DNA from: Aureibacillus halotolerans
GTDB taxonomy: Bacteria; Bacillota; Bacilli; Bacillales; DSM-28697
Length of the DNA: 64,000 bases
Reading direction: 5' to 3'
Assembly: GCF_004363045.1 (NCBI RefSeq)
Contig: NZ_SNYJ01000019.1
Span: 1-64,000 of the forward strand
A model generated the notes under the pieces. It was given only the letters and a program-made list of their open reading frames with translations. It did no database searches and was not told where the DNA came from. Within the stretch, counting starts at the first letter, position 1; each line of letters opens with the position of its first letter. The translations under genes were made by a program, and so were the position numbers. This document shows, piece by piece, positions 42,691 through 51,909 of the stretch.

Positions 42691-43869
42691 TTAATGTATT
42701 TCAACTCTACGATAAAAAACCCAAAATGCAATAAAAAACAGAATACCAACTAACCAAACGGCACTAGAAAAATAAAAAGTAAAGTCTATGTCAAAACTTT
42801 CATAGATTAAGCCAGACACAATTGGTCCAATGATCATTCCAAGACTAGAAGCTGATCCCAAATAACCCATTGTTCCTCCCATACCGATTTTTCTTCCTAT
42901 CTGAGTAGATAGTGCCGATGAAGATGCCAAGGTTAAGGCTGAAGTAACACCCAATAAGATTAATAAAGCCGCTATTATCCAAAGAGTAGTTCCTATTAAG
43001 GGGAATATTAATAAAATTACAAATGTAAATAATCCAGAAAAAAGGATTAATCTAAACTTGTTATGTTTATCTGCAAAATTCCCTAGTGGCACTTGCGTTA
43101 TACCTATTACAATGCTGTTTAGTGCGATTAAAAATCCTACAGCCACTAAACTTAACCCTTCACTCCGCGCATAGATAGTAAAAAAAGAAATTAAAAAGAT
43201 GTCAAGCATTGCAAAAATAAGATTTATTGCAGCTAACGATAATAACCCTGGATGTTTCCATAGAGATAAGATTTTCTTGGATTGTTTTTCTTTATTGAGT
43301 TTCATCGCTATTGAATGCTCATCTAAATCAACATTTGGGAGTAAAAGAACCAGTACTAGCGATAGTATTGCTAATATAAAAAGGCTAAGAAAGGCATTAC
43401 TGATCCCAATCTGTTCACCGAGTACGCCTCCAGCCAAAGGACCAATTCCACCTGCAATAAAAAGAAAGGTGTTATATACTCCCATATACTTACCTTCTTG
43501 CCCTACAGGAGTTATATTTCCGATATATGACATAGCCATAGGTAACATCATCGCTGACGCCAAACCATGTAATAATCTTGCAGCTAATAGTATTTCACTG
43601 CTATCTGCTAACCAATAAAGAATAGCTATAAAAGGATAAAGCAAAAGACTAATAACAATTAAAAATCTCGGTCCTTTTTTGTCTGCTATTATTCCGATAG
43701 GAGTACCAGTAACTAACCTAACAATGTAAAACCCACTAAACAATAAACCAATCCAAAAACCACTTAAACCTAAATTTTCCGCATACGGAGCTAGTAAAGG
43801 AGCTACAATGCCTGTACCTATAACTAAAATGAATACTGCAAAACACAACATGATGCCTGATTTTTTCAA
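42691..43869 (-). CDS. Major facilitator superfamily transporter
   Basis: A 392-residue, 12-helix MFS protein. The loop 2-3 motif is GTPIGIIADKKGPR, and the equivalent in the second half is VPLGNFADKHNKFR; GPLAGGVLGEQIG is the exporter-type motif C in helix 5, so a drug/proton antiporter is likely. The substrate is unknown. It is clearly AT-richer in codon choice than the neighbouring ABC genes, a sign of recent transfer. It is transcribed towards the arsRBC promoter; a repeat lies upstream. Confidence 0.85.
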   Translation of the reverse strand: MKKSGIMLCFAVFILVIGTGIVAPLLAPYAENLGLSGFWIGLLFSGFYIVRLVTGTPIGIIADKKGPRFLIVISLLLYPFIAILYWLADSSEILLAARLLHGLASAMMLPMAMSYIGNITPVGQEGKYMGVYNTFLFIAGGIGPLAGGVLGEQIGISNAFLSLFILAILSLVLVLLLPNVDLDEHSIAMKLNKEKQSKKILSLWKHPGLLSLAAINLIFAMLDIFLISFFTIYARSEGLSLVAVGFLIALNSIVIGITQVPLGNFADKHNKFRLILFSGLFTFVILLIFPLIGTTLWIIAALLILLGVTSALTLASSSALSTQIGRKIGMGGTMGYLGSASSLGMIIGPIVSGLIYESFDIDFTFYFSSAVWLVGILFFIAFWVFYRRVEIH

Positions 43870-43924
43870 TGAAAATCTCTCCTATGCAGTATTGTAAATG
43901 AGTAATGATACTAATGCCCTTTCC

Positions 43925-44155
43925 ACAAATTTAGTTTGGTAACAGTTGAAAATGAAACTTCAAAAGATCTTTCTCATTTCTTTCGTCCTTTTGATAAACC
44001 AAAAAAGGCTACTAATGAGACTCCAGCGGCAAAGAAAACACGATGAGGTACTTTCGAATCGATGATGCACTTGTACCCTCTAGGGGGAAAGCGAACGTAT
44101 AGCCGTTTGTCTAGAGAGAATGTTTTCAAAATGATCATTTGCAAGTGAACAAGCA
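43925..44155 (+). repeat. Dispersed intergenic repeat (linker plus module C)
   Basis: Closely matches 15590-15800 (AGTTTGGTAACAGTT, GAAACTTCA, GCGGCAAAGAAAACACGATG). The rest of the 43870-44597 gap holds AT-rich sequence and a possible promoter but no gene that I can support. Confidence 0.75.
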
Positions 44156-44477
44156 CCACAATTCATTCTATTAAAAATCTACGTTATCTGAAAGGGCACT
44201 AATTTTAGATGGGATGTATATATACCGAGTTAAGGTACAATTGAATCTGATTTTTAAGTAGTCCAGGCGGGGACATTTGAAGGGTCAGACAATCAATTTT
44301 CCCAATTAGCATTTTTACATTTTACAACTATATAACATATATGTGGATTTTTATATAGTGCTTTTCGAGACGATGTGTTGTACTAGTTCTCTAATTTTCT
44401 TTGCCCACAAGTAATGAAAGGCGAGCATACCCTTAACAGAACACTGAATTTAAATTCTGTTTGAAAATATCAGACGT

Positions 44478-44505
44478 TTGACATAAAATATTGTATAGTT
44501 ACATA
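44478..44505 (+). promoter_or_regulatory. Possible promoter of the bmrCD-like operon
   Basis: A consensus -35 TTGACA (44478-44483) with TACATA (44500-44505) 16 bases further. About 93 bases upstream of the first ABC gene. I saw no leader peptide or attenuator of the bmrB kind. Confidence 0.4.
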
Positions 44506-44597
44506 GACTGCAACCGAGGTATTGTGTGGGTAATTATTTCGGGTTACGAAGAAAATAAAAAATGAACACGCTTTCTTTTTGGCGAGGGGGACGACAT

Positions 44598-46340
44598 TTG
44601 AAAGGGTCACAACTGCTGCAACAGTACATTCGTTCACGTTGGGTAGGGTATTTATGCGCTGTTACTTTAATTTTGGCAGGGAACATCGTATTTGCGACAT
44701 ACCCGAGGATCATTGGTGAATTCGCAGACGACATGACGTCTGCTGATGCTACACAAGCGATGATTATTGATGTTGCCCTTGTATTGCTAGCCGTAGCCAT
44801 CGGGTATGGGATTTTGTTAGGTGTCGGGCAATATACGACAATGCGCCTTGGCAGAGCCTTTGAATATCGAGCGCGGAAGACGTTGTTTGCGCATTACACG
44901 ACGTTGAGCGAAGCCTATTTCTCTAAACACGGTGTTGGACGGCAGCTCAGCTTTGTGATGAACGATATTACCGCTGTTCGTGAATTGATCTCACGAGGGA
45001 TTAACCAGTCCGTGAATTCCGTTGTTCTCTTGATTGCTGTTGTTGTAATGGTCATCATAAGTGGCATTCCCATTCAAGTATTGGTTGTTTCTATGATACC
45101 GGTGGCCACGATTCCTTTGATCGTACGTTATTTCGGTCCGAAGGTAAGAAGACGTTCAAGAGAGGTACAGGACAGCCTTGCCAATATGACCGATGCGGCA
45201 GAGGAACATTTCGGTGGTGTTCGCGTAGCCAAAACCTTTGCTGTGGAGGACATCATGTCGGCACGTTTCGGAAAAACAGTCGACCGGATCTTTAAGCAGC
45301 AGCTTCATCTTGTGAAGATTGGTTCGCTTTTTGGGGCTCTTCTTCCGTTTACAGGCGCATTGTCTTTGGCCATTGCGCTATTGTACGGGGGGACCCTTGT
45401 GATTCAAGATGCTCTGACGTTAGGTCAATTTATTTCCTTAACGCTTTATTTGCAAATGCTCGTCAATCCCCTCCAGCAAATTGGTGCGGTGCTGAATTTA
45501 ATTCAACGATCGGGCGCATCTCTGGATCGCATTAATAGTCTATTAGATACCCAGCCTGACATTCAGCAGATTGACAAACCAAAGGCGCTCAATGGGTCGT
45601 CCATTTCAATTTCCATTCGAAAATTATCGTTTACATACCCTGGGTCCAGCGAACCTGCGTTAAAAGACATTTCCTTGCACATTGACGCTGGAGAAACGAT
45701 CGGCATCGTTGGGGCGATTGGGAGCGGGAAGACAACATTGGCTAGGCTGTTGTTACGTATGTATGATCCTCCTCCAAGGACAATGTATTTCAATGGCATT
45801 GATATTCGGGAGCTGAGCTTTCAAAGTCTACGTACGAGCATTGCCTATGTCCCACAGGATGGTTTTTTGTTTAGTACGACCATTGGCGAAAACATCGCCT
45901 TTGCAAATCGTTCTTTTCAACAGGACCTCGTCACAAAGGCAGCTGGGCAAGCAGACATTTCAGCGAGCATAGAGTCGTTCCCAGACCAATACGATACGCG
46001 ATTAGGCGAGCGAGGATTGACGTTATCGGGTGGTCAGCGTCAACGAACGAGTCTAGCTAGAGGATTTATCCAGGACGCCCCGGTACTCATATTGGATGAC
46101 AGTGTGAGCGCTGTCGATACGGTGACGGAAGGAACCATTTTAGGCAACCTGGAGTCACTTCGAAAAAACAAAATGACGCTCATCATTGCGCATCGAATTA
46201 GCGCCATAAAACGCGCAGATCGGATCTTTGTGTTGGAGGAAGGGCGAATTGCGGAAACCGGCACGCATGATGAGCTTGTCAAACTAGGCGGGTTGTACGC
46301 TTCGATGAATACGATGCAGGAGGAGAATGCGGTTGAGTAA
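44598..46340 (+). CDS. Multidrug ABC half-transporter, BmrC/YheI-like
   Basis: A 580-residue half-transporter: six membrane helices (residues 1-300) and an ABC ATPase domain with Walker A GAIGSGKTT, consensus signature LSGGQRQRTSL and Walker B PVLILDDSVSAVD. The residue after Walker B is Asp instead of the catalytic Glu, which marks the degenerate-site partner of a heterodimeric exporter (BmrC type). The start is TTG 44598 with GAGGGGGA 6 bases upstream; ATG 44562 is in frame without a ribosome binding site. It overlaps its partner gene. Confidence 0.85.
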   Translation: MKGSQLLQQYIRSRWVGYLCAVTLILAGNIVFATYPRIIGEFADDMTSADATQAMIIDVALVLLAVAIGYGILLGVGQYTTMRLGRAFEYRARKTLFAHYTTLSEAYFSKHGVGRQLSFVMNDITAVRELISRGINQSVNSVVLLIAVVVMVIISGIPIQVLVVSMIPVATIPLIVRYFGPKVRRRSREVQDSLANMTDAAEEHFGGVRVAKTFAVEDIMSARFGKTVDRIFKQQLHLVKIGSLFGALLPFTGALSLAIALLYGGTLVIQDALTLGQFISLTLYLQMLVNPLQQIGAVLNLIQRSGASLDRINSLLDTQPDIQQIDKPKALNGSSISISIRKLSFTYPGSSEPALKDISLHIDAGETIGIVGAIGSGKTTLARLLLRMYDPPPRTMYFNGIDIRELSFQSLRTSIAYVPQDGFLFSTTIGENIAFANRSFQQDLVTKAAGQADISASIESFPDQYDTRLGERGLTLSGGQRQRTSLARGFIQDAPVLILDDSVSAVDTVTEGTILGNLESLRKNKMTLIIAHRISAIKRADRIFVLEEGRIAETGTHDELVKLGGLYASMNTMQEENAVE

Positions 46341-48147
46341 GCAAACAACGAATGCAGCCGGTCAGAAAACAGGAGATCGTCAGCAACAGAAGAAAGCCTT
46401 TTTTGAAATGCTTCGCTACGCTAAGCCGCATCGCAAATCGCTTGGATGGGTTGTTCTGTTTTCCTTTTTTGCGATTTCCGCTGAGCTTCTCCAGCCGTAC
46501 ATTGTCAAAATCGTTATTGACTCAGGTGTCCTCACTGGCGAAAGAGGGATTGAGTTGCTTTGGCTGCTCGGCGGGGGGTTTATGGTTCTTGCCGGGTTGA
46601 GCTTGTTGTTCACGTACTTACAAGCAACGAGGCTGCAATTTATCGGTCAAAGCATTGTCGCGAAGCTTCGAAAGGATTTGTTCCAACACATCTATACGCA
46701 GTCGATGTCTTTTTTTGATAAGCATTCCAGAGGAAGTCTTGTCACCAATGAATCCAGTGATACAGAAACGATTTCACAATTTTTCACACAGGTGTTGGTC
46801 AGCCTGATTCGTGATGGCTTAATGCTCATCTTGATCATTTTGCTCATGTTTTCGTTGGATGTTCAGCTTGCGTTGTACTGCATGATTGTCTTGCCAGTTA
46901 TTGCGCTGATTGCTGCTCTCTTTCGCCGCTATATTCGAAATGCCTATCGCAATTCGCGAACGCAGCTGTCAAGACTGATCGCATTTACAGCAGAAAATCT
47001 TGCAGGTATGGGCTTAATTCAAGCATTCCATCAGGAAAAGGAACAGATTAATCGTTTTCAGAAGCAAAACAAATTGTTTCTAAAAGCGAATATCCGTGAG
47101 ATTACAGGCAACGTCCTGTTTAATCGTTCCTTTGATATGCTTGGAAACCTGTCTGTTGCTTTTCTTGTTTGGATTGGCGGCACGGCTGTTCTTTCTCAGC
47201 AAATTGAGTTTGGTGTGCTTTATGCCTTCATAAGCTATATGCGTCAATTTTTCCAGCCGATCAACCAATTGACGCAGCAGTGGAATACCTTGCAATCGAC
47301 GCTTGTTTCAATGGAACGGCTCTGGCTTATTTTTCACCAAAAGCCTGAGGTGAGGGAAGCGAAACAAGCTTCTGACAAAAAGCTTCGTCAGCTTCACAAA
47401 GATGGACGCATCCAGTTTGAAGGGGTCTCGTTTTCATACGATCAAAAATCGCTTGTTTTAAAAGACATCCATCTCGATATTCGTCCTGGGGAAATGGTAG
47501 GAATTGTGGGCACTACAGGCTCGGGCAAGAGTACGCTAATGAACCTTCTCGTACGCTTTTACGACCCTGTTAAAGGGACGATTTTGCTTGACGGCCAGCC
47601 TCTCAAACAAATCCCTCTGCAAACACTGCACCAGTATATTGGTCTCGTGCAGCAAGAGCCCTTTTTGTATGGGGGGACGCTGATTGACAATGTCCGTTTG
47701 TTTCAGCAGGATATCTCAAAAGAACGAGTCATAGCAGCCTGTGAAGCTGTTGGGGCAGGCCCGATGGTTCAGCGGCTCTCCCAAGGGTACGATTCGCACT
47801 TGTCACAGAATGGCAGTGGGCTGGCGGCAGGCGAACGACAATTGATTTCCTTTGCACGCATTTTGTTATTTGAGCCGAAGGTGCTAATTCTAGACGAGGC
47901 TACGGCAAACATGGATTCTCACTCTGAATGGCTCATTCAGCAAGCCTTAGAAAAGGTGTCGGTGAATCGAACTACACTTGTCATTGCTCACCGGCTTTCA
48001 ACGATTCGAGAGGCAGATCGCATTTTAGTAATGAAGGACGGCGAGATTGCTGAAGAAGGGAATCACCAAGAATTATTGGCGAAAAACGGGCACTATGCAA
48101 CATTGCACCATCATTCATTTAAAGAACGTGCACGACCCACATCCTAA
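46333..48147 (+). CDS. Multidrug ABC half-transporter, BmrD/YheH-like
   Basis: A 604-residue half-transporter: six helices, then ATPase with Walker A GTTGSGKST and Walker B VLILDEATANMD carrying the catalytic Glu, while its signature is altered (GLAAGERQL). Together with the upstream protein this gives one working and one degenerate ATP site, as in BmrCD of B. subtilis. The start is TTG 46333 with AGGAGGAG 7 bases upstream; ATG 46327 lies within one base of it. Confidence 0.87.
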   Translation: MSKQTTNAAGQKTGDRQQQKKAFFEMLRYAKPHRKSLGWVVLFSFFAISAELLQPYIVKIVIDSGVLTGERGIELLWLLGGGFMVLAGLSLLFTYLQATRLQFIGQSIVAKLRKDLFQHIYTQSMSFFDKHSRGSLVTNESSDTETISQFFTQVLVSLIRDGLMLILIILLMFSLDVQLALYCMIVLPVIALIAALFRRYIRNAYRNSRTQLSRLIAFTAENLAGMGLIQAFHQEKEQINRFQKQNKLFLKANIREITGNVLFNRSFDMLGNLSVAFLVWIGGTAVLSQQIEFGVLYAFISYMRQFFQPINQLTQQWNTLQSTLVSMERLWLIFHQKPEVREAKQASDKKLRQLHKDGRIQFEGVSFSYDQKSLVLKDIHLDIRPGEMVGIVGTTGSGKSTLMNLLVRFYDPVKGTILLDGQPLKQIPLQTLHQYIGLVQQEPFLYGGTLIDNVRLFQQDISKERVIAACEAVGAGPMVQRLSQGYDSHLSQNGSGLAAGERQLISFARILLFEPKVLILDEATANMDSHSEWLIQQALEKVSVNRTTLVIAHRLSTIREADRILVMKDGEIAEEGNHQELLAKNGHYATLHHHSFKERARPTS

Positions 48148-48194
48148 CGGCGAAAAAGTAAAATTCTCTTGGAGTCAGGGATAGAACTATTATC

Positions 48195-48359
48195 TAGGGC
48201 GTGTCTGAGAACTCTGAAGGGAGCAGATGTTGCCGAATTTTCGTTCCAAGCAAGGCGCTTTTTCGCAGGCGTACCGGCCGTACGTCAAGAAAAAGGAACG
48301 CAGCAGGGGACGAAAAGGCGGTGACAGATGCCTCTTAGCGAGTTTTAAGACACGCCCTA
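48195..48359. mobile_element. MITE-like element with 20-bp terminal inverted repeats
   Basis: Left end TAGGGCGTGTCTGAGAACTC (48195-48214) and the reverse complement of right end 48340-48359 match at 18 of 20 positions. The 165-bp body has no gene and contains a palindrome CGTAC CGGCC GTACG. Non-autonomous element of unknown parent; both termini carry TAG/CTA, with flanking duplications unclear. Confidence 0.55.
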
Positions 48360-48398
48360 AGTGTATTGGTAGGTAAATTCATAATTTGAGAAGCCAAT

Positions 48399-48458
48399 AA
48401 AAAAATCCGAACGACTACGAAATGTCAGTTAGAATTTCATAGTACGTTTCGGATTTTT
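48399..48458 (+). terminator. Terminator-like hairpin, diverged copy of 6635-6693
   Basis: Arms 48400-48422 and 48434-48458 pair over most of their length (TCCGAACG with CGTTTCGGA, CTACGAAAT with ATTTCATAG), ending in five T residues. It probably ends transcription of the ABC operon if the MITE-like element was inserted between. Confidence 0.6.
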
Positions 48459-48504
48459 CAGTATCAAGACAAGAACAGAACTCCTCAAGCCGACATTGCA
48501 TCTG

Positions 48505-48590
48505 TGCCCTTCAGTGTGGGTAAAGAAATCACGACGAGACGACTTTCAAGTCGATGTTGCCCTTATGCCTTATAGGGTGAAAGCGAGTGT
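48505..48590 (+). repeat. Dispersed intergenic repeat, module C fragment
   Basis: Contains AAATCACGACGAGACGACTTTC, shared in shortened form with 15276-15300 and 15690-15720, plus TATAGGGTGAAAGCGA. Degenerate copy. Confidence 0.5.
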
Positions 48591-48717
48591 ATGTATGCAT
48601 GTTTAATGTGTGAACCTTAAACGTCTTAGCTTGTATCTCCCCCACGGCACTTGATTTATTGTTGATTAAAAACACTCAACATAGGTTCATGACCCTTGTC
48701 TTAGCTGCAGCCAATAA

Positions 48718-48842
48718 ACCAAAAGCAGCCACTAGCGAGACTCCTACGGGAACAGCGAGCTAAGCGAGACCCCACAGTGCGCAACGCGCCGAGGAGGCTC
48801 GCAGTTCGCCCGTGGAAAGCGAGTGTATGGCAGCTTGTATAC
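48718..48842 (+). repeat. Dispersed intergenic repeat, type A, second copy
   Basis: Near-identical to 7328-7445, including GCAGCCACTAGCGAGACTCC, GCTAAGCGAGACCCCACAG, GAGGAGGCTCGCAGTTCGCC and GTATGGCAGCTTGTATA. The differences are a few bases around the central variable stem. Confidence 0.75.
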
Positions 48843-48941
48843 TAAAGTAGCTTAAAAACTATTTTGCAGTTTATTGCTCTTTAAAACGAAAAACGCGTAA
48901 ACTGGTGACAATGAAAAGATGGAATGGAGTGTGAACGGACA

Positions 48942-49901
48942 GTGCTAAAGCTTTCCATGGAAGACAAAAGAAAGTTACGTAAGGTCGCACATGCGCTTGC
49001 TTCCGCCGATCGCGTCGACCTGCTTGAGCTGTTGAGCACACAGTCATTCAATGTAATCGAATGTGCTGAAAAACTTAGTCTCCCAGTGTCTACAACGGCG
49101 GCTCACGTAAGAATATTAGAAGAAGCTGAGTTACTACATACAGAATCTAGACCGGGGAAGCGCGGATCAATGAAGGTATGCACACGCCAATTTAATGAGA
49201 TTCATATTGCCCTCCATTCAATGGTCGAACTGAACAATTCCTCTCAAACATACGAATTAGAAGTGCCGATAGGGCAATTTGTCGATTGTGATGTGTTTCC
49301 CACGTGTGGAATGGCTGATGTACATGGGAATCTATTAGTCCCAGATGATGAGCCTGTACATTTTTATCACCCGAAGAGAACAGAGGCAGAACTCATTTGG
49401 ATTAGAAAAGGTTATTTGGAATATGTGTTTCCTTTGCAAATTCCAGAGGATGCCCGGCTTGTGGATATCCAATTCTCCTTGGAATTATGTTCAGAGGCTC
49501 CGCATTTTGACCCGGAATGGCCGTCCGATATTACCGTCTGGATGAACGGTGTAGACATCGGGAGCTGGCGATCACCTGGTGATTTTGGTGGACGACCTGG
49601 TCACTTAAGTCAGCAAAGAGATATCGGCGCATCGACGCAATATGGCTTGTTAAAAACGTGGAAGGTAGACGCAAAAGGAAGCACGGTCGATGATGTAGCG
49701 ATTTCACAGGTCAACCTCGCCGACTTGTCCATTACGTCACAATCCTTCGTTCGTTTTCGCATCGGTGTAAAGGACAATGCGCAGCATATCGGGGGGCTCA
49801 ATCTGTTCGGTAAGCAGTTTGGCGACCATCCCCAGGCCATTCGCATGCATGTCGTCTATGAATGGCCGGAAAACAAGAATACACGACCTTTTATTACATG
49901 A
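48942..49901 (+). CDS. ArsR-type HTH regulator with large C-terminal sensor domain
   Basis: A 319-residue protein. Residues about 1-85 are a winged helix (HALASADRVDLLELLS, CAEKLSLPVSTTAAHVRILE). The remaining 230 residues are beta-rich without metal-site cysteines (ELEVPIGQFVDC, LEYVFPLQIPEDARLVDIQF, DITVWMNGVDIGSW) and look like a sugar-binding jelly roll. It lies 118 bases upstream of a GH2 glycosidase gene, so it probably senses a sugar and controls that gene (inference). The start is uncertain: GTG 48942 (GGAGTG 10 bases upstream), ATG 48924 or ATG 48957. Confidence 0.7.
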   Translation: MLKLSMEDKRKLRKVAHALASADRVDLLELLSTQSFNVIECAEKLSLPVSTTAAHVRILEEAELLHTESRPGKRGSMKVCTRQFNEIHIALHSMVELNNSSQTYELEVPIGQFVDCDVFPTCGMADVHGNLLVPDDEPVHFYHPKRTEAELIWIRKGYLEYVFPLQIPEDARLVDIQFSLELCSEAPHFDPEWPSDITVWMNGVDIGSWRSPGDFGGRPGHLSQQRDIGASTQYGLLKTWKVDAKGSTVDDVAISQVNLADLSITSQSFVRFRIGVKDNAQHIGGLNLFGKQFGDHPQAIRMHVVYEWPENKNTRPFIT

Positions 49902-49941
49902 AATCCGTAGGTTTAAAAGCACTTATTTAGCGGTTTTTTCA

Positions 49942-49971
49942 TTGACTTATCATCTATGAAAACGCTATTAT
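49942..49971 (+). promoter_or_regulatory. Promoter of the GH2 gene with overlapping cre-like site
   Basis: TTGACT (49942-49947), 18-base spacer, TATTAT (49966-49971). TGAAAACGCTATTA (49957-49970) matches the CcpA cre consensus at 13 of 14 positions and covers the -10, which would give glucose repression. Confidence 0.55.
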
Positions 49972-50019
49972 CAAATTTAATACGGGAAGTTAGGAATAAA
50001 TGAAAAGGTGGGGAAAGCA

Positions 50020-51768
50020 ATGACATTTGAAAGAACCGAGTACCCGAGACCGCAATTTAGGAGAAACCGCTGGCAGTGTTTGAATGGGCAATGGGATTTT
50101 GCTTTTGATGATGACCATCAAGGCGAAAAAGCGAACTGGCCGCAAGCGCCTGCACTTGACCAAAAGATCCAAGTCCCGTTTGCCTATGAGAGTAAAGCTA
50201 GTGGTATTGGTGATGAAACGCACCATGACACCGTTTGGTATGCGAGACGTTTTACAATTCCTAGTGAGTCGAAGGATCAAGAGACGCTACTTCACTTTCA
50301 AGCAAGTGATTATGTGACCCATGTGTGGGTGAATGGACACTACACAGGCAATCACAAGGGTGGTTACACTGCGTTTTCATTTTCAATCACACCTTATCTT
50401 AAAGACGCTGGGGAAAATCAGCTCGTTGTAAAGGTCGTGGACAGCAAAAACACTGAACAGCCTCGTGGGAAGCAGCGCTGGGTGGATGAGAATTTTGGTT
50501 GCTGGTACGTACAAACGACGGGAATTTGGCAAACGGTGTGGCTCGAATTTGTCAGCAAGCAGCATCTTAAGACTGTGAAAATGACACCAGACATTGACAC
50601 CTCAACCTTGGGCCTGGAATATGAGCTCGCTGGAGAAGGCAACACTGCATTGTCGTTGCAAACGACGATCACATATAAAAATGACCTCATTAACCAATTT
50701 TCGTTTACGCCAACACGTACAAAAACGAAGCTTACAGCGGATGTTACAAGTGACTTAACCGAGTGGAAGGTGAGGCACTGGACGCCGGAGCATCCTCATT
50801 TGTATGACATCACCTTCACATTGTACGACGGTGAAACGGTCATTGATGAAGTAACCTCATATTTTGGGATGCGAAAAATTTCGACTGACAAAGGACAAAT
50901 CCTACTGAACAATTCGCCACTTTACCAACGGCTTTTGTTGGATCAGGGATATTGGCCTGACACTCATTTAACTCCACCGTCGGATGAAGCGATGAAGGAT
51001 GATATTGAGAAAACATTGGCGATGGGCTTTAATGGTGTTCGTAAGCACCAAAAAGTCGAGGATGCACGTTTCCTCTATTGGTGTGACCAGATGGGGTTGC
51101 TCGTTTGGTCTGAAGTGGGGGCAGCCTACGAATTTTCCGATGAAGCGGTGACGTCGTTTACAGAAGAATGGTTGGAAATTGTTCGCCAGCAATACAATCA
51201 TCCGTCTATTATTACGTGGGTACCGTTTAACGAGTCATGGGGTGTGGCACAAATTTACAGTGATCAAAAACAACAGAAGTTTACAGAGGGAATCTATGCA
51301 TTAACAAAGGCCATTGATCCAATGCGTCCGGTCGTTGTGAATGATGGCTGGGAGCATACGATTTCAGATATTCTCACCTTGCATGATTACGAGGAGCTGG
51401 GCACTGCGTTCACCGAGCGTTACGAGCAGATGGACCGGATTACTGATAACAAAGTGTCGCACAATCACGGGAAGTTTCCATTTGCACAGGGCTATGAATA
51501 CAAGGGGCAGCCGATATTAATTAGTGAATACGGCGGCATTGCCTTTGAAACAGAAAAGGGTTGGGGGTACGGCAATCAAGTCGCCGATAAAGAAGCCTTC
51601 CTTTCTCGCTACCATGCGATTACCGAAGCGATTCGAAAACACCCTGAAATTGTCGGGTACTGCTACACGCAAATTACAGATGTGCAACAGGAAGTGAATG
51701 GGCTGTTAACCGAACAACGTGAGCCTAAGGTGCCAATTGAAGACATCAAAAAAATCAATCGCCTGTAA
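50020..51768 (+). CDS. Glycoside hydrolase family 2 enzyme
   Basis: A 582-residue cytoplasmic glycosidase (no signal peptide). Order: sugar-binding jelly roll (residues about 15-175: WQCLNGQWDFAFDDD, HVWVNGHYTGNHKGGYTAFS), immunoglobulin-like domain (about 180-290), TIM barrel (about 295-580). The acid/base Glu is in PFNESWG (about residue 403) and the nucleophile Glu in ISEYGG (about 501). Family members are beta-galactosidases, glucuronidases or mannosidases; specificity cannot be read. The start ATG 50020 has GGTGGGG 6 bases upstream; GTG 50008 is within it. Probably controlled by the upstream regulator and CcpA. Confidence 0.88.
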   Translation: MTFERTEYPRPQFRRNRWQCLNGQWDFAFDDDHQGEKANWPQAPALDQKIQVPFAYESKASGIGDETHHDTVWYARRFTIPSESKDQETLLHFQASDYVTHVWVNGHYTGNHKGGYTAFSFSITPYLKDAGENQLVVKVVDSKNTEQPRGKQRWVDENFGCWYVQTTGIWQTVWLEFVSKQHLKTVKMTPDIDTSTLGLEYELAGEGNTALSLQTTITYKNDLINQFSFTPTRTKTKLTADVTSDLTEWKVRHWTPEHPHLYDITFTLYDGETVIDEVTSYFGMRKISTDKGQILLNNSPLYQRLLLDQGYWPDTHLTPPSDEAMKDDIEKTLAMGFNGVRKHQKVEDARFLYWCDQMGLLVWSEVGAAYEFSDEAVTSFTEEWLEIVRQQYNHPSIITWVPFNESWGVAQIYSDQKQQKFTEGIYALTKAIDPMRPVVVNDGWEHTISDILTLHDYEELGTAFTERYEQMDRITDNKVSHNHGKFPFAQGYEYKGQPILISEYGGIAFETEKGWGYGNQVADKEAFLSRYHAITEAIRKHPEIVGYCYTQITDVQQEVNGLLTEQREPKVPIEDIKKINRL

Positions 51769-51782
51769 ATAGCTCTACAGAA

Positions 51783-51823
51783 AAAAGCAGACGCGTCTCA
51801 ATTGATGAGACGCGCTGCTTTTT
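51783..51823 (+). terminator. Terminator of the GH2 gene
   Basis: Stem AAAGCAG.CGCGTCTCA / TGAGACGCG.CTGCTTT with a 5-base loop and T-run. Confidence 0.85.
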
Positions 51824-51845
51824 GTCGTTGTGGAAAAACATACAC

Positions 51846-51875
51846 TTGATTAGCGAACGTATATTCTGATATTAT
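51846..51875 (+). promoter_or_regulatory. SigA promoter with LexA (SOS) box in the spacer
   Basis: TTGATT (51846-51851), 18-base spacer, TATTAT (51870-51875). The spacer holds CGAACGTATATTCT (51854-51867), two changes from CGAACRNRYGTTYG. The block TTGAwTAGCGAACGT is shared with the promoter at 24627-24656. Confidence 0.6.
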
Positions 51876-51909
51876 GAATGCAAACACTTGTTCCTGAGGA
51901 GGAGAGGGC

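Noticed and set aside
44210-44597. Leader-peptide attenuator like bmrB before the bmrCD-like genes
   Set aside because: I found no short frame with a ribosome binding site and no terminator/antiterminator pair in this gap.
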